From Clonostachys chloroleuca (taxonomy: Eukaryota > Ascomycota > Sordariomycetes > Hypocreales > Bionectriaceae), in contig JBANAY010000003.1 of the NCBI GenBank assembly GCA_037952775.1, positions 23,064,001 through 23,128,000 on the forward strand: a DNA stretch of 64,000 nt, given 5' to 3'. The notes under the pieces are model-generated. The model was not told where the DNA came from. It did not search any database and saw nothing but the letters and a program-made list of their open reading frames with translations. Positions 55,794 through 64,000 of this stretch are shown piece by piece; position 1 is the stretch's first letter; the number at the start of each line of letters is the position of its first letter. Both the position numbers and the translations under genes were made by a program.

Positions 55794-57002
55794 TCATCGC
55801 TCTTCCTTGACGAGGAGTTGCGCCCACTTGATCACATCCTTATACTCTGCGCCATCCTCAGACACGGCGAGAGTCTGTGCCACTTCTGCAACTAATAAGC
55901 TCCCGAAATCCTCCGCCCACCAGACCTGGTGACCAAGTTTATGCGCCAACACTCCCCAGTACATGAGAATAGCGAAGGAAACAGAGTCCTTCTCTTCGAT
56001 CGCCCGCATGTATTCTTCACCTGCTAGGTTTGGCCAGCCGAGAGCGTAACCTTTCGATAGATCGTCCACGCATTTCTCATAGCATTCTCGGAGAATAGCT
56101 AGAGCCTTCTTGCATGAATTCCAGTAGGCGACTTGCTGCACTCTTCGCTCATCCGAATCTCGGACTGTCGTTGTGATTCTCTTGTCATTTAAATCGTTCA
56201 GTTTTGACAGGTTTGCTTCTAGCTCGGGCCTTATTGGAATACGAGGAAGATCATCAAAGAGTGTCAACTTCTGAATGTGCACATTCCTCGAAGCGTATCC
56301 TGGATCAATATTGAGAATTGGTATACAGCCGCGCAACAGCCCAAAGTGGGATACAACAGCCTCTACCATGCGCCCTTTCTCACCCTCCTCTTGACTGGGC
56401 AATACCTGCGCGGATGCGCAAGCCAGACATAGCAGCATAAGTGACATGCAAAGCGCAGCCTCGTGGGTTTCAGCGTTGATACCCGGTAGCTGCGATTGAA
56501 ATCGGCTGAGTGCTAGACCGTGATACTCGACGGCTGCATTGACATACATCTGAGCATCAGGAGTCTTGATAATCCTCGCCGTCTCAAATGCAGAGAGAGC
56601 GAATATTCCGTAGAGTAGGTAGTCGTGTCGTATGGCTAGTCCAGGTACCATGAATTGCCATACATCGTCATCGTCGGAGCCAGGGGTAAGGCAGCTCTTG
56701 TACGTCAATGCGGACCAGCGATGCATCAGCTGTAGCTCCAGGAGGTGGCGGGTAGCGGGAATTACCACCGCGTTTCTCTGATTCGAATTAGCCGTGCCGA
56801 GTGTACTTGGCTCGGTGGTGCTGCGTGTGATGGCCGTAGCGGGAGAGTCAGTCTGCTGATTACTGGGGCTCGCGTATTGGCATTTGGTTCCTCGGGCCTG
56901 GCACCGTCCGCATGGTGGCCCTTGCTCGTCGCACTTGACGTGCCGGGTCTTGCAAGTGATACATCCTTTGCGTGATTTGGGGTGTGAGCGCCGGGTGGAC
57001 AT
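55794..57002 (-). CDS. Zn2Cys6 regulator of the Upc2/sterol-uptake-control type
   Basis: Single exon, 402 residues from the ATG at 57002 (MSTRRSHPKSRKGCITC). The in-frame ATG at 57098 adds only a Pro/Ser-rich leader. The zinc cluster RKGCITC, KTRHVK, C, DEQGPP, CGRC, QARGTK, C lies at the extreme N-terminus, preceded by basic KSRKG. That is the Upc2/Ecm22 arrangement. The rest (LLELQLMHRWSALTYKSCL, HDYLLYGIFALSAFE, LGHQVWWAEDFG) matches the sterol-sensing-regulator C-terminal pattern seen in many paralogues. Sterol control is possible but most relatives in filamentous fungi are untested. Two TACGAGTACG copies 11 bp apart lie about 100 bp upstream, possibly its own regulatory site. Confidence 0.85.
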   Translation of the reverse strand: MSTRRSHPKSRKGCITCKTRHVKCDEQGPPCGRCQARGTKCQYASPSNQQTDSPATAITRSTTEPSTLGTANSNQRNAVVIPATRHLLELQLMHRWSALTYKSCLTPGSDDDDVWQFMVPGLAIRHDYLLYGIFALSAFETARIIKTPDAQMYVNAAVEYHGLALSRFQSQLPGINAETHEAALCMSLMLLCLACASAQVLPSQEEGEKGRMVEAVVSHFGLLRGCIPILNIDPGYASRNVHIQKLTLFDDLPRIPIRPELEANLSKLNDLNDKRITTTVRDSDERRVQQVAYWNSCKKALAILRECYEKCVDDLSKGYALGWPNLAGEEYMRAIEEKDSVSFAILMYWGVLAHKLGHQVWWAEDFGSLLVAEVAQTLAVSEDGAEYKDVIKWAQLLVKEER

Positions 57003-57441
57003 CTCGAAGCTTCCGGGTAGAAAGGCTAGCTGGAAGGGGCTGTTGAAGCTGAGTTGAGATGGACTTGGAGGAGGATGCCGGGTTGAGCTTACGATCACGT
57101 AGTACGAGTACGATACGAGTACGTAGGGCTAAGCCATTGCTAGATAAGATCGGCATAATCTTGAGCTGCAATTGGCTGTGCTGGGCTGACCCATGTGCAA
57201 GGTAACCTGGTCTAGATCATCTTCTTGGCGGAGTACATGGTGCAAAGTGGGAGTAGCCCAATGCTTGAGCTTGGAGATTCGAGGCAAGAGTAGCGAGTGA
57301 TGCTGAGAAGCCAAAGAGTTGGATATGTTATTTTTAATTTAGATGAAATCAGCAGGCAGATCTTCAGCTATAAAAGGACTCCATGGAGCGTTGTTTCTTG
57401 AGATTGCTGTACCTCCACTGATTATTCTACCAATTACTACA
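57003..57441. promoter_or_regulatory. Divergent promoter of the Upc2-like regulator and an alpha/beta hydrolase
   Basis: 439 bp between the two ATGs. It contains TACGAGTACG at 57103-57112 and again at 57114-57123, 11 bp apart. Confidence 0.6.
57103..57123. repeat. Direct repeat TACGAGTACG x2
   Basis: Two perfect 10-bp copies with an 11-bp period (one helical turn) place identical faces side by side. It lies 101-121 bp from the start of the Upc2-like gene and 319-339 bp from the hydrolase start. It may be a regulator-binding dimer site. Confidence 0.5.
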
Positions 57442-58491
57442 ATGTCGTTTCGACCTTGCTTACACCTTCGAATGCAGAACCGAGTTCGCAGAATGACGAC
57501 ATATTCCTCTAAGGATCACATATTTGAGCTTCCAGATGGCCGGAAGCTAGGTTACGCGGACTATGGTAGCCCGACCGGGAAACCTCTTCTCTACTTTCAC
57601 GGATATCCATCTTGTCGTCTCGAAGCGTCAGTTGCCGACGAAATGGCGAAACGGCATAACATACGGCTCATCGCAATCGACCGTCCCGGGTTTGGATTAT
57701 CAACACTACAACCCAATCGACGACTTATGGACTGGCCCGCAGATGTTCGTAATATCGCAGAAGGCTTGAACATTCCACGATTCGCAGTAATGGGCTGTTC
57801 TGGGGGAGGGCCTTTTGCACTGGCCTGCGCCCATGCGCTACCAAAGAGCATGCTTACTGGAGTTGGTCTATTTGCCAGCGGCCCCCCATGGGCAGCAGGC
57901 GCGCATCACATGTCATTCTACCGAAGAGTATTTGCTGCACTGGCAGAAGTTGTGCCTGGGGCGGTGTCATTTGGTCTGGGCCTCTTCATCCGCCTACTCG
58001 TATGGGTAGTCAACACTGGACCCGTGGTCACTAGGACGAATCGATGGTTGGAGGAAGCCAGCAAGAAATCACAAAACGAATCGTCCGGTTCGAGGGACGG
58101 GTCGAGTGATGCGGCTCCCGAGGCGAGAACCACTGAGGAACGAAGGCAGGATCTCTTACGGATGCTTGTATATGAGCCTTTTGTTCAAGGTCCTGAGGCT
58201 GCTGTTCATGAGGCACTGATATTGTGTGCAAAGGACTGGGGCTTCGACTTTGAGGATGTACAGTATGATGCGGTGAAAATCTGGCACGGGGCAAAGGACA
58301 AGAACGCCCCAGCAGTCGCCATCCGGTACTTAACAGAACGCCTACCGCATTGCAACTACAAAGAATTTGAAGAAGACACGCATTATACGATGTGGAAGCA
58401 TTTTGAAGGCGCGCTGACTGATTTGATGTCGGAGGACTCGGAGCAGGAAGCTGACAACCTGGAAATAAGAGTACACAGTCGCTCCAAATAG
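57442..58491 (+). CDS. Alpha/beta hydrolase (fold-1 type)
   Basis: Single exon, 349 residues from the ATG at 57442 (MSFRPCLHLRMQNR). The frame is open further up to 57343 but without a clear start signal. The order is HIFELPDGRKLGYADYG, PLLYFHGYPSCRLEA (oxyanion His-Gly), IAIDRPGFGLS, nucleophile elbow GCSGGGPFAL, an insertion with hydrophobic cap and a Ser/Gly/Asp linker (SSGSRDGSSDAAPE), then WHGAKDKNAP (Asp) and EDTHYTMWKH (His). The triad is complete. It may hydrolyse small esters or epoxides; the substrate is not known. Divergent from the Upc2-like regulator, which may control it. Confidence 0.87.
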   Translation: MSFRPCLHLRMQNRVRRMTTYSSKDHIFELPDGRKLGYADYGSPTGKPLLYFHGYPSCRLEASVADEMAKRHNIRLIAIDRPGFGLSTLQPNRRLMDWPADVRNIAEGLNIPRFAVMGCSGGGPFALACAHALPKSMLTGVGLFASGPPWAAGAHHMSFYRRVFAALAEVVPGAVSFGLGLFIRLLVWVVNTGPVVTRTNRWLEEASKKSQNESSGSRDGSSDAAPEARTTEERRQDLLRMLVYEPFVQGPEAAVHEALILCAKDWGFDFEDVQYDAVKIWHGAKDKNAPAVAIRYLTERLPHCNYKEFEEDTHYTMWKHFEGALTDLMSEDSEQEADNLEIRVHSRSK

Positions 58492-60637
58492 ACCTGTTCT
58501 CCGCCTGTATAATAGACTCATCTCTCGGTTCAACTCATTCTAAAAGATCTGAATTCGTATTCATTGTGTTGGGATGTCGGGTCTGGCATCTGCTACTATT
58601 GTTTTTAACTTGAAACTCGAACTCTCCCGTGTTTACGATAGGTAAACGACATTTGTGATTTCTATGCTGGGTCAATCATTCCAAAACCGCTCGCATCCGT
58701 TAAAATAATCTAGTTGAAATAATGCGACAGCCTCCAACCCTAGAGGTCGTTTTCTCGCCTGCCTGTTGAAAGGAAATCGTTTCCTAGACTGAGCGCTCCA
58801 GCTATATCAATCTCATCCCGTCTATCTGCATGAAAGGCTCTGCAGGAAGCTACTCCTAACTAACAATTCGCCTAGGGAAAGATGCCATAAGAGGGGAGGT
58901 TTAAGAAACCAGTCACCCATTTTAGTCTGGAGATTTGGCTTATTCAATCAAATTGAGTACATAATTGGCCAAGCTGGAACTCAAAGATATGGGGGAAATG
59001 GTCAGCAGGGCGTGGAGCGAGAGACGTAGGTTTTCGCAATTTCCTCCCCACCGCTCGTATACCTGACCCTAAACTAGATGGATGGCCTGGGCAACTTCCC
59101 GAAATACTGAATGGTTGTCTCACGGGGGTGATGGGAGCGGCGCGAATTCGCCAAAAACTCGGAGTTTGGTACATCAGACAATGATAAGGCTCATGTAAGA
59201 TTTGGGAGTGAGAACACAAAATATGACGAGTAATAATCGGCCTGTTCCGGTGACGAATAGGTACAATGAGTCACTTGGCGTGCTGCTCATGTGTTTGCCC
59301 TGGTATTTATGTAGGATAGATGTAACGTGTCCGGCTGTCCCGGGTACCTGTTGATCTGTAGTAACCTGCATTGTGACTATGTTCTCGATGTCAGGATTGA
59401 TCTCGCGCGTGGGGGGATAAATTACGAGACCGCAGAACGGCCGTGATTCCATCAATCCGGTGACCAAATCTCTGACTGCTGAGGCTTTTTAATTAAAACA
59501 TTACAATGGATGGGGGCTCACCGCCGCTGATTGTGTCGTATCTCTATTTCTGTCCATGGGTCGCCTTCTTCGTGCCAAGCTGTCGATGCCGAGTGTTGAA
59601 TGCCAAGACCGTGAGAATCGCCTCCGGCCGGTCGTGCCGAAGGCTGATCATATGCATATTGCGGTGTTGCATGGGCCTACGTAAGCTCCTCAAACCCTAC
59701 GATGCGAATGAGAGATAAAGTCTTATTATTGCCGCGTAATCGAAGCAGCCGGAAACCGAGCTCCCCCTATGGAGAACCAGCAGTAGATCCAGATGTGGGG
59801 TGCGAGGTGATAGGAAGTCATGCAGGCGGTAGTACTGGCTCAATATCGCGCGTGCCCGTTTCAAAAACAAGCTGCATGACCCCAATTCGAACGAGGATTG
59901 GCTCAGGCGCATAAGAGCCGCAGGTATCGCGGGATATCGGCACTTGCCCGGAGGCAGGAGGCGTTGGGGAGCCTGCAATAAATTGGCTAGATTAGGGTTG
60001 AGAAAACAGAATGGCGGGAACATGCTTAGGAAAGTAACGATTTCACGAGTGATAAGCATAAGTTTCGTTCGTGTACAGAGTTAGTGACAAGCATAAGTCC
60101 GGCCCAGCGCTCGACATTGGCTCATTTGGATCCGTCCTATTATTTCCCCACGTTGGAGCTGTAGATGTGGACGATTATAGACAAGGTTCCTCCATCATAG
60201 GGCTAGGTGAATTTCCCCAAGGCTTTTGGATTAGTTATTACTCTCGAAACATATGTCCAGACCGTACCCATGCCACCTCCACCCGTCTGATTATCCAGAG
60301 CAAAGAGATTGGCGGAAGGCTTTGTCAACACAGGATTCGTACTTACCTCTCAAATAGCAAATTTCGTGAAACATGGGTCATGGCTGTCAAGGAAGTATGA
60401 AGTGAACGGCGGTCCAAATCGAGGCAGGCCCAACGTAATCTTTGTCTATCCAACCATGTTTGGCCCAGTTGTCAGCACGGCAGGCAGCATGGCGATCCTG
60501 GCAATGCTGATGACGACATGAACCTATCCTCACTCCTTCACATCACCTAAAAGACCGATATGCTGACGGCCACAACCGGCCCGCTGTGGAGAAACCTGCT
60601 TACGCTCCGCTCTCCTATTCCCAGTTTGTCACGAACT

Positions 60638-60665
60638 ACCAATGCGGTTTCACCAATGCGGTTTC
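60638..60665. repeat. 14-bp tandem duplication ACCAATGCGGTTTC x2
   Basis: Two perfect adjacent copies, 60638-60651 and 60652-60665, contain the CCAAT box core on the plus strand. CCAAT-binding (HAP) complexes activate many fungal genes. It is 395-425 bp before the oxalate decarboxylase ATG. Confidence 0.6.
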
Positions 60666-60753
60666 GAGTAGCAGGCATCTTTGTATTACTAGTTTTTTGG
60701 CGAATCTACTCATCATCAGCTAGGAATGCGCATCACCCCGGTCTCTGCCGGCA

Positions 60754-60780
60754 GTGAAATGCCGTGAAATGCCGTGAAAC
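60754..60780. repeat. 10-bp tandem repeat GTGAAATGCC x2.7
   Basis: Copies at 60754-60763 and 60764-60773 with a partial third (GTGAAAC). About 290 bp before the oxalate decarboxylase start. Confidence 0.7.
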
Positions 60781-61060
60781 GATGATAGAAGGCCTTTTGT
60801 CAACATCAGGCAATGCACACGACCGAGATATTGGTGAGTATGCGGGCATAAGTCGGCAATCCGTAGCCTCATGGAAGAGCTCTGGGCATGAGTTAAGCCC
60901 GAATACCGAACAGTCCGGAAATACATGCCACGAGTATAAAAACCAGCGGTATCCTCTCTAACGACATTGACGGATACTCTTACCAGCTCAGTTTATCATT
61001 GAACTGAAACATTCAGTTCTCATCCAAACTTAAACCGAGTGCCTTACTAGTTTTTTCATC

Positions 61061-62540
61061 ATGAAGCCTTCCAGCATTTCCGCCCTTCTCGTGGGAGTTA
61101 GCATGACTGTTGCTCTCCCTCACATGGATAGTCCTCGTGAAAGACTCAGACGAGGCTTGCCTCTTGAGAAAGGATTGGCAAAGAGAGATGATACCAACCC
61201 GTACACGAAAAACTTCACTGACCCGTACGATTCTGCCATCGACTCCGTTGGCAAGAACTTAGACCCCCTTCCTTACCGCAACGGTGAAGGAGCATCAGTT
61301 CTTGGCCCTTGGAACAAGGAGCGTTCTCGCCAGAACCCTGATTTGGTCCGTCCCCCCAGTACAGATCACGGGGACATGCAGAATATGCGATGGAGCTTCG
61401 CCGACTCTCATATCAGAATAGAGGTGCGTTAAGAAACATGGAAACTTGTTGAGACCACTCTACTAACAGCGGTCCGACCACAGGAAGGTGGATGGACCCG
61501 TCAAACTACATCCCGTGAGATGGCGGCCAGTTCGGAGATTGCTGGTGTCAATATGAGGCTCGATAAGGGTGTCATCCGTGAGCTTCACTGGCACACGCAG
61601 GCTGAGTGGGCCTACGTTCTCGACGGCGAAGTCCGCGTCACAGCCCTGGACTATGATGGAGGAAACTATATCCAGGACCTAAAGAAAGGTGACCTGTGGT
61701 ACTTCCCAACAGGTGTTCCCCATTCCCTCCAGGGTCTCGGAGAGAACGGCACAGAGTTCTTGCTCATCTTCGACAGCGGCGAATTCTCCGAGGAATCTAC
61801 ATTTCTCCTGACTGAGTGGCTTGGTATGCAATCATTCCCATTGAGGAGATTCCTGGCAACGGATATCAGTATTTCTAATTCTTTTTGCAGCTCATACTCC
61901 CAAGTCTGTCATCTCCAAGAATTTCCACCTTGCCCCTGAGGTTTTCGATCACCTCCCGAAGGAGCAAAAGTACATCTTCCAGGGAACGTACCCAGATACC
62001 ATCGATAAGGATCGTCCTTCTGGAAGTGATGCCAAGATATCCGACGTTGAGTTCACTCATCGCTTCCTGGAACAGGAGCCTCTCAACACCACCGGGGGAA
62101 CTGTCCGAATCGCTGACTCCACCAACTTCCCCATCTCCAAAACGATTGCCGCTGCCCATGTCACCATCGACGTTGGTGCCCTCCGGGAAATGCACTGGCA
62201 CCCTGTGGCTGACGAGTGGTCCTTCTTCATCAGCGGCCGCGCACGCGTTACCATCTTCGCCTCGGAAGGTAATGCTAGGACGTTTGACTACGGCCCGGGC
62301 GACGTTGGTATCGTCCCCAAGAACAATGGGCATTTTATCGAGAACATCGGTGATGAGCCCATTGAAATGCTTGAAATCTTCCGCGCTGAAAAGTTCCAAG
62401 ACTTTTCACTCTTCCAGTGGCTGGGCGAAACACCGAAGAAGATGGTCGTCGATCATCTGTTTGCGGATGACCCGGAGAACGGGGAGAAGTTCTGGAACTC
62501 GGTACAGAGCGCCCACAAGGATCCAGTCACGAAGCCTTAA
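61061..62540 (+). CDS. Oxalate decarboxylase (bicupin), secreted
   Basis: Exons 61061-61423, 61484-61823 and 61891-62540; 450 residues. A signal peptide ([20 protein letters not shown]) is followed by a prosequence ending in a KR-like dibasic region (GLAKRDD). Cupin 1 has the metal motif [17 protein letters not shown], and cupin 2 has [16 protein letters not shown], both HxH followed by Glu. The lid segment FSEESTF contains Glu at the position of the SENS loop that makes bacterial OxdC a decarboxylase, not an oxidase. The enzyme (Mn-dependent) converts oxalate to formate and carbon dioxide outside the cell. Length is typical of secreted fungal bicupins. Confidence 0.93.
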
Positions 62541-63346
62541 GATGTTGAACGGGAGAACTCTTGTAGGACATTGAGTGGGTGAGTGACGGCGACGTACAAA
62601 AGTGTATGCAACAGGATTGTAGCTTAGGTGCTTGTTTTCAGAGAGTTTATTTCAGTTTGGAACACTAGAATCTCAAGCAGTAGTATAGTTATAATATACG
62701 TTGAGGCCATGATGAGCTTTATGGTATCTCAATTCACATGTGTGTAAGTATTTGACTCAGTCCTATAGCGAAAGGTCGTGGCTTGCAATACACTGATAAT
62801 CACTAGGTGTATGAATGATAGCAAGTGGGTGACAGGAGAAATGAGACACCTAATGGAAGAGTTTGTTAATAAACAGCTTATTTTATACAATAACTAGAGA
62901 AATTTAATAGTATAAAATGAAATAAAGTAAGATTATATACAGTATTATCTCTAAAGCATGTATAATTAGTGCTCAATAATCTGCTCAATAATCTGCTCAA
63001 TAATCTGCTCAATAATCTGCTCAATAATCTGCTCAATAATCTGATAATATTAGTCGCAGGCTCGAGAATAAGCAATTTAATGTTTGAGTGTCTTAATGTC
63101 AATGTCACCTACTTGGGTGGTTACTAGGTACCTAGTTGCGGATTGCGGATTACAAGAAGGCCATAATTGAGAAGCCAAGACAGCTGGCTTTCCGCAGCTC
63201 TACTGCTGTCTACCGTGATAGAAAAACTTTTATCAGTTGCTGGGCAAGAGCAGTATGAAGACTACCTTTCTCCTGCCCATTCCTGTCCTCCATTCTGTGT
63301 CTCTATCCCTCTTCCCCTCTTCCCCTCTCCCCCTTCCTCTCCCCCC
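62541..63346. other. Intergenic, AT-rich with tandem and polypyrimidine repeats
   Basis: The interval holds the 12-bp tandem repeat at 62971-63042 in an AT-rich block and, toward its end, the beginning of the pyrimidine tract. No coding region is supported. Confidence 0.5.
62971..63042. repeat. 12-bp tandem repeat GCTCAATAATCT, six copies
   Basis: Six perfect head-to-tail copies span 72 bp. The unit is a multiple of three, so a long open frame reading Leu-Leu-Ser-Arg runs through it on the minus strand; that frame is a by-product. Confidence 0.9.
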
Positions 63347-63452
63347 TCATCCTCTCCTCCCCCCTCCTCGCCTCCTTCCTTGCCTCCCTCCTCCTCCCCT
63401 TTCTCCTCCTCGCCTCCCTCCTCCTCGCCTCTTCATCCTTTCTTCCCCCCAT
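63290..63452. repeat. Polypyrimidine tract (C/T-rich)
   Basis: A roughly 160-bp stretch consists almost only of C and T on the plus strand (CCTCTTCCCCT-type runs), i.e. a purine strand on the minus strand. It overlaps the end of the trypsin-like gene. Confidence 0.85.
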
Positions 63453-64000
63453 ATTAAGTCAGGCGGCGAGTCAATTGGTGGTGAAATTCGGAGGTCGGTA
63501 ACCCCACAGAATCTCTCGATATCCGCGAATATCTGGTCCATGGGCATGACCCATGTGAGGTAGCCTCCATGTATCTTTTTGGCCGTTTTGGGATGAATTT
63601 TACTAAAAATCATACCCAAAGCATGTCCTTCCGCATCGTAGACTACCGCTCCAGAGTCTCCGGGGACACAAAACGGACGAGTACCGAAGCTCTCGATTAA
63701 ATATGCATTTGTGGATGCGCCCGATGGGTCGGCGTTCTTCATGCTAGGACCGACGTGAGATTCTACACCTTGGTAGTGACCCAGTGTCAGTCCGGAGGCG
63801 GCTCCGTACTTGTAAACTTTTGCGCGGGGCTCCAGTGTTCCGAGGGTAGTATCATGGCGATACATTTTCAAATTCTTCCTGCCCTCAGGGCGAGGCCAAA
63901 GCGCCGGCTTATACCTGGCCTTCCAGGTGGGTAAGCCAGGGAGTTGGTTCCTTCCCTGGCGATTTGCTTTGACTTCAATTAGCGCCCCCATTCGAGGTAG
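63347..64000 (-). CDS. Trypsin-like serine protease domain protein (5' partial)
   Basis: The open frame runs from the window edge to the stop at 63347-63349. The first in-frame ATG (63991) is internal; the true start lies outside. About 215 residues are visible: KVYKYGAASGLTLGHYQG, an active-site Ser in FCVPGDSGAVVYD, and MIFSKI. GDSG plus GAxS-GLTxG is the pattern of fungal trypsin-fold domains, although His and Asp of the triad lie outside. The last 30 residues (after WGEERM) are Arg/Gly-rich and encoded by the purine strand of the pyrimidine tract, so this tail is probably a consequence of the repeat. Function of this family is unknown. Confidence 0.72.
   Translation of the reverse strand, partial: LPRMGALIEVKANRQGRNQLPGLPTWKARYKPALWPRPEGRKNLKMYRHDTTLGTLEPRAKVYKYGAASGLTLGHYQGVESHVGPSMKNADPSGASTNAYLIESFGTRPFCVPGDSGAVVYDAEGHALGMIFSKIHPKTAKKIHGGYLTWVMPMDQIFADIERFCGVTDLRISPPIDSPPDLIWGEERMKRRGGGRRGGERGGGGRQGRRRGGGRRG

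Larger units (their letters stand above)
58492..61060. other. Intergenic, 2.6 kb, short tandem repeats
   Basis: A long gene-poor stretch upstream of the oxalate decarboxylase. It holds tandem repeats at 60638-60665 and 60754-60780. Several short open frames (e.g. around 60300-60520) have no family signal. Confidence 0.5.

Noticed and set aside
60071..60757. Open frames with some hydrophobic stretches upstream of oxalate decarboxylase
   Set aside because: No recognisable transporter or enzyme motifs, and frames change without splice signals.
62971..63042. Repeat array that could suggest CRISPR
   Set aside because: Units are contiguous with no spacers, 12 bp, in a eukaryotic genome.
62878..63108. 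Open frame reading Leu-Leu-Ser-Arg repeats
   Set aside because: Produced by the 12-bp tandem repeat, which is a multiple of three; no other coding signal.

Overview
The window reads as nuclear DNA of a filamentous ascomycete (Pezizomycotina), most plausibly Eurotiomycetes of the Aspergillus/Penicillium type. The reasons are many short GT-AG introns (about 47-80 nt), several Zn2Cys6 transcription factors, a HET-domain gene, an S10 peptidase of a fungal subfamily, a cytochrome b5-fused sphingolipid desaturase, a fungal bicupin oxalate decarboxylase and a tRNA-His with an intron. Genus and species are inference. I see no intact transposon, prophage or CRISPR array.

Layout. 0-13 kb: the 3' end of a transcription-factor-like gene, a secreted S10 peptidase homologue, an unrecognised protein, a single-pass membrane protein with a Ser/Thr-rich ectodomain, a HET-domain protein and a secreted PAF-acetylhydrolase-like esterase. 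13-20 kb: an MDR reductase and a D-2-hydroxyacid dehydrogenase (convergent), then a membrane protein with an F-box-like motif. 20-26 kb: an FAD amine oxidase with a peroxisomal C-terminus, a Zn2Cys6 regulator and an aldo-keto reductase. 26-36 kb: a phosphate permease, a TAP-like hydrolase, a truncated acyl-CoA thioesterase and a C-4 methylsterol oxidase. 38-44.5 kb: a coiled-coil protein and the sphingolipid delta-8 desaturase behind a 2.9 kb leader/intergenic region. 44.8-55.2 kb: a Zn2Cys6 regulator, a decayed MFS transporter with a regulator-like fragment, a TIM-barrel amidohydrolase, an orphan protein, a divergent SDR/nitronate monooxygenase-like pair and tRNA-His(GTG). 55.8-64 kb: an Upc2-like regulator divergent from an alpha/beta hydrolase, an oxalate decarboxylase, and a trypsin-like serine protease running off the edge.

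How genes may work together (inference). The 20-26 kb block has the look of a small catabolic cluster: peroxisomal oxidase, adjacent regulator, reductase. The 44.8-55.2 kb block looks like a second catabolic neighbourhood whose transporter has been lost. Lipid functions (erg25, sphingolipid desaturase, thioesterase remnant, Upc2-like regulator) share the window but are not contiguous.

The strongest observations are these. Two genes carry single-base frameshifts in the identical nonamer CCCAGGGGG, which points to either base-calling error or a shared mutational hotspot. The S10 homologue lacks all three residues that hold the substrate carboxylate. An SDR lacks its catalytic Tyr. A TesB thioesterase has lost its first hot-dog half, and an MFS gene has lost its N-terminal half. 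All intron models were drawn by eye. Each spliced coding length was checked to be a multiple of three, except the aldo-keto reductase, which is exactly one base short.
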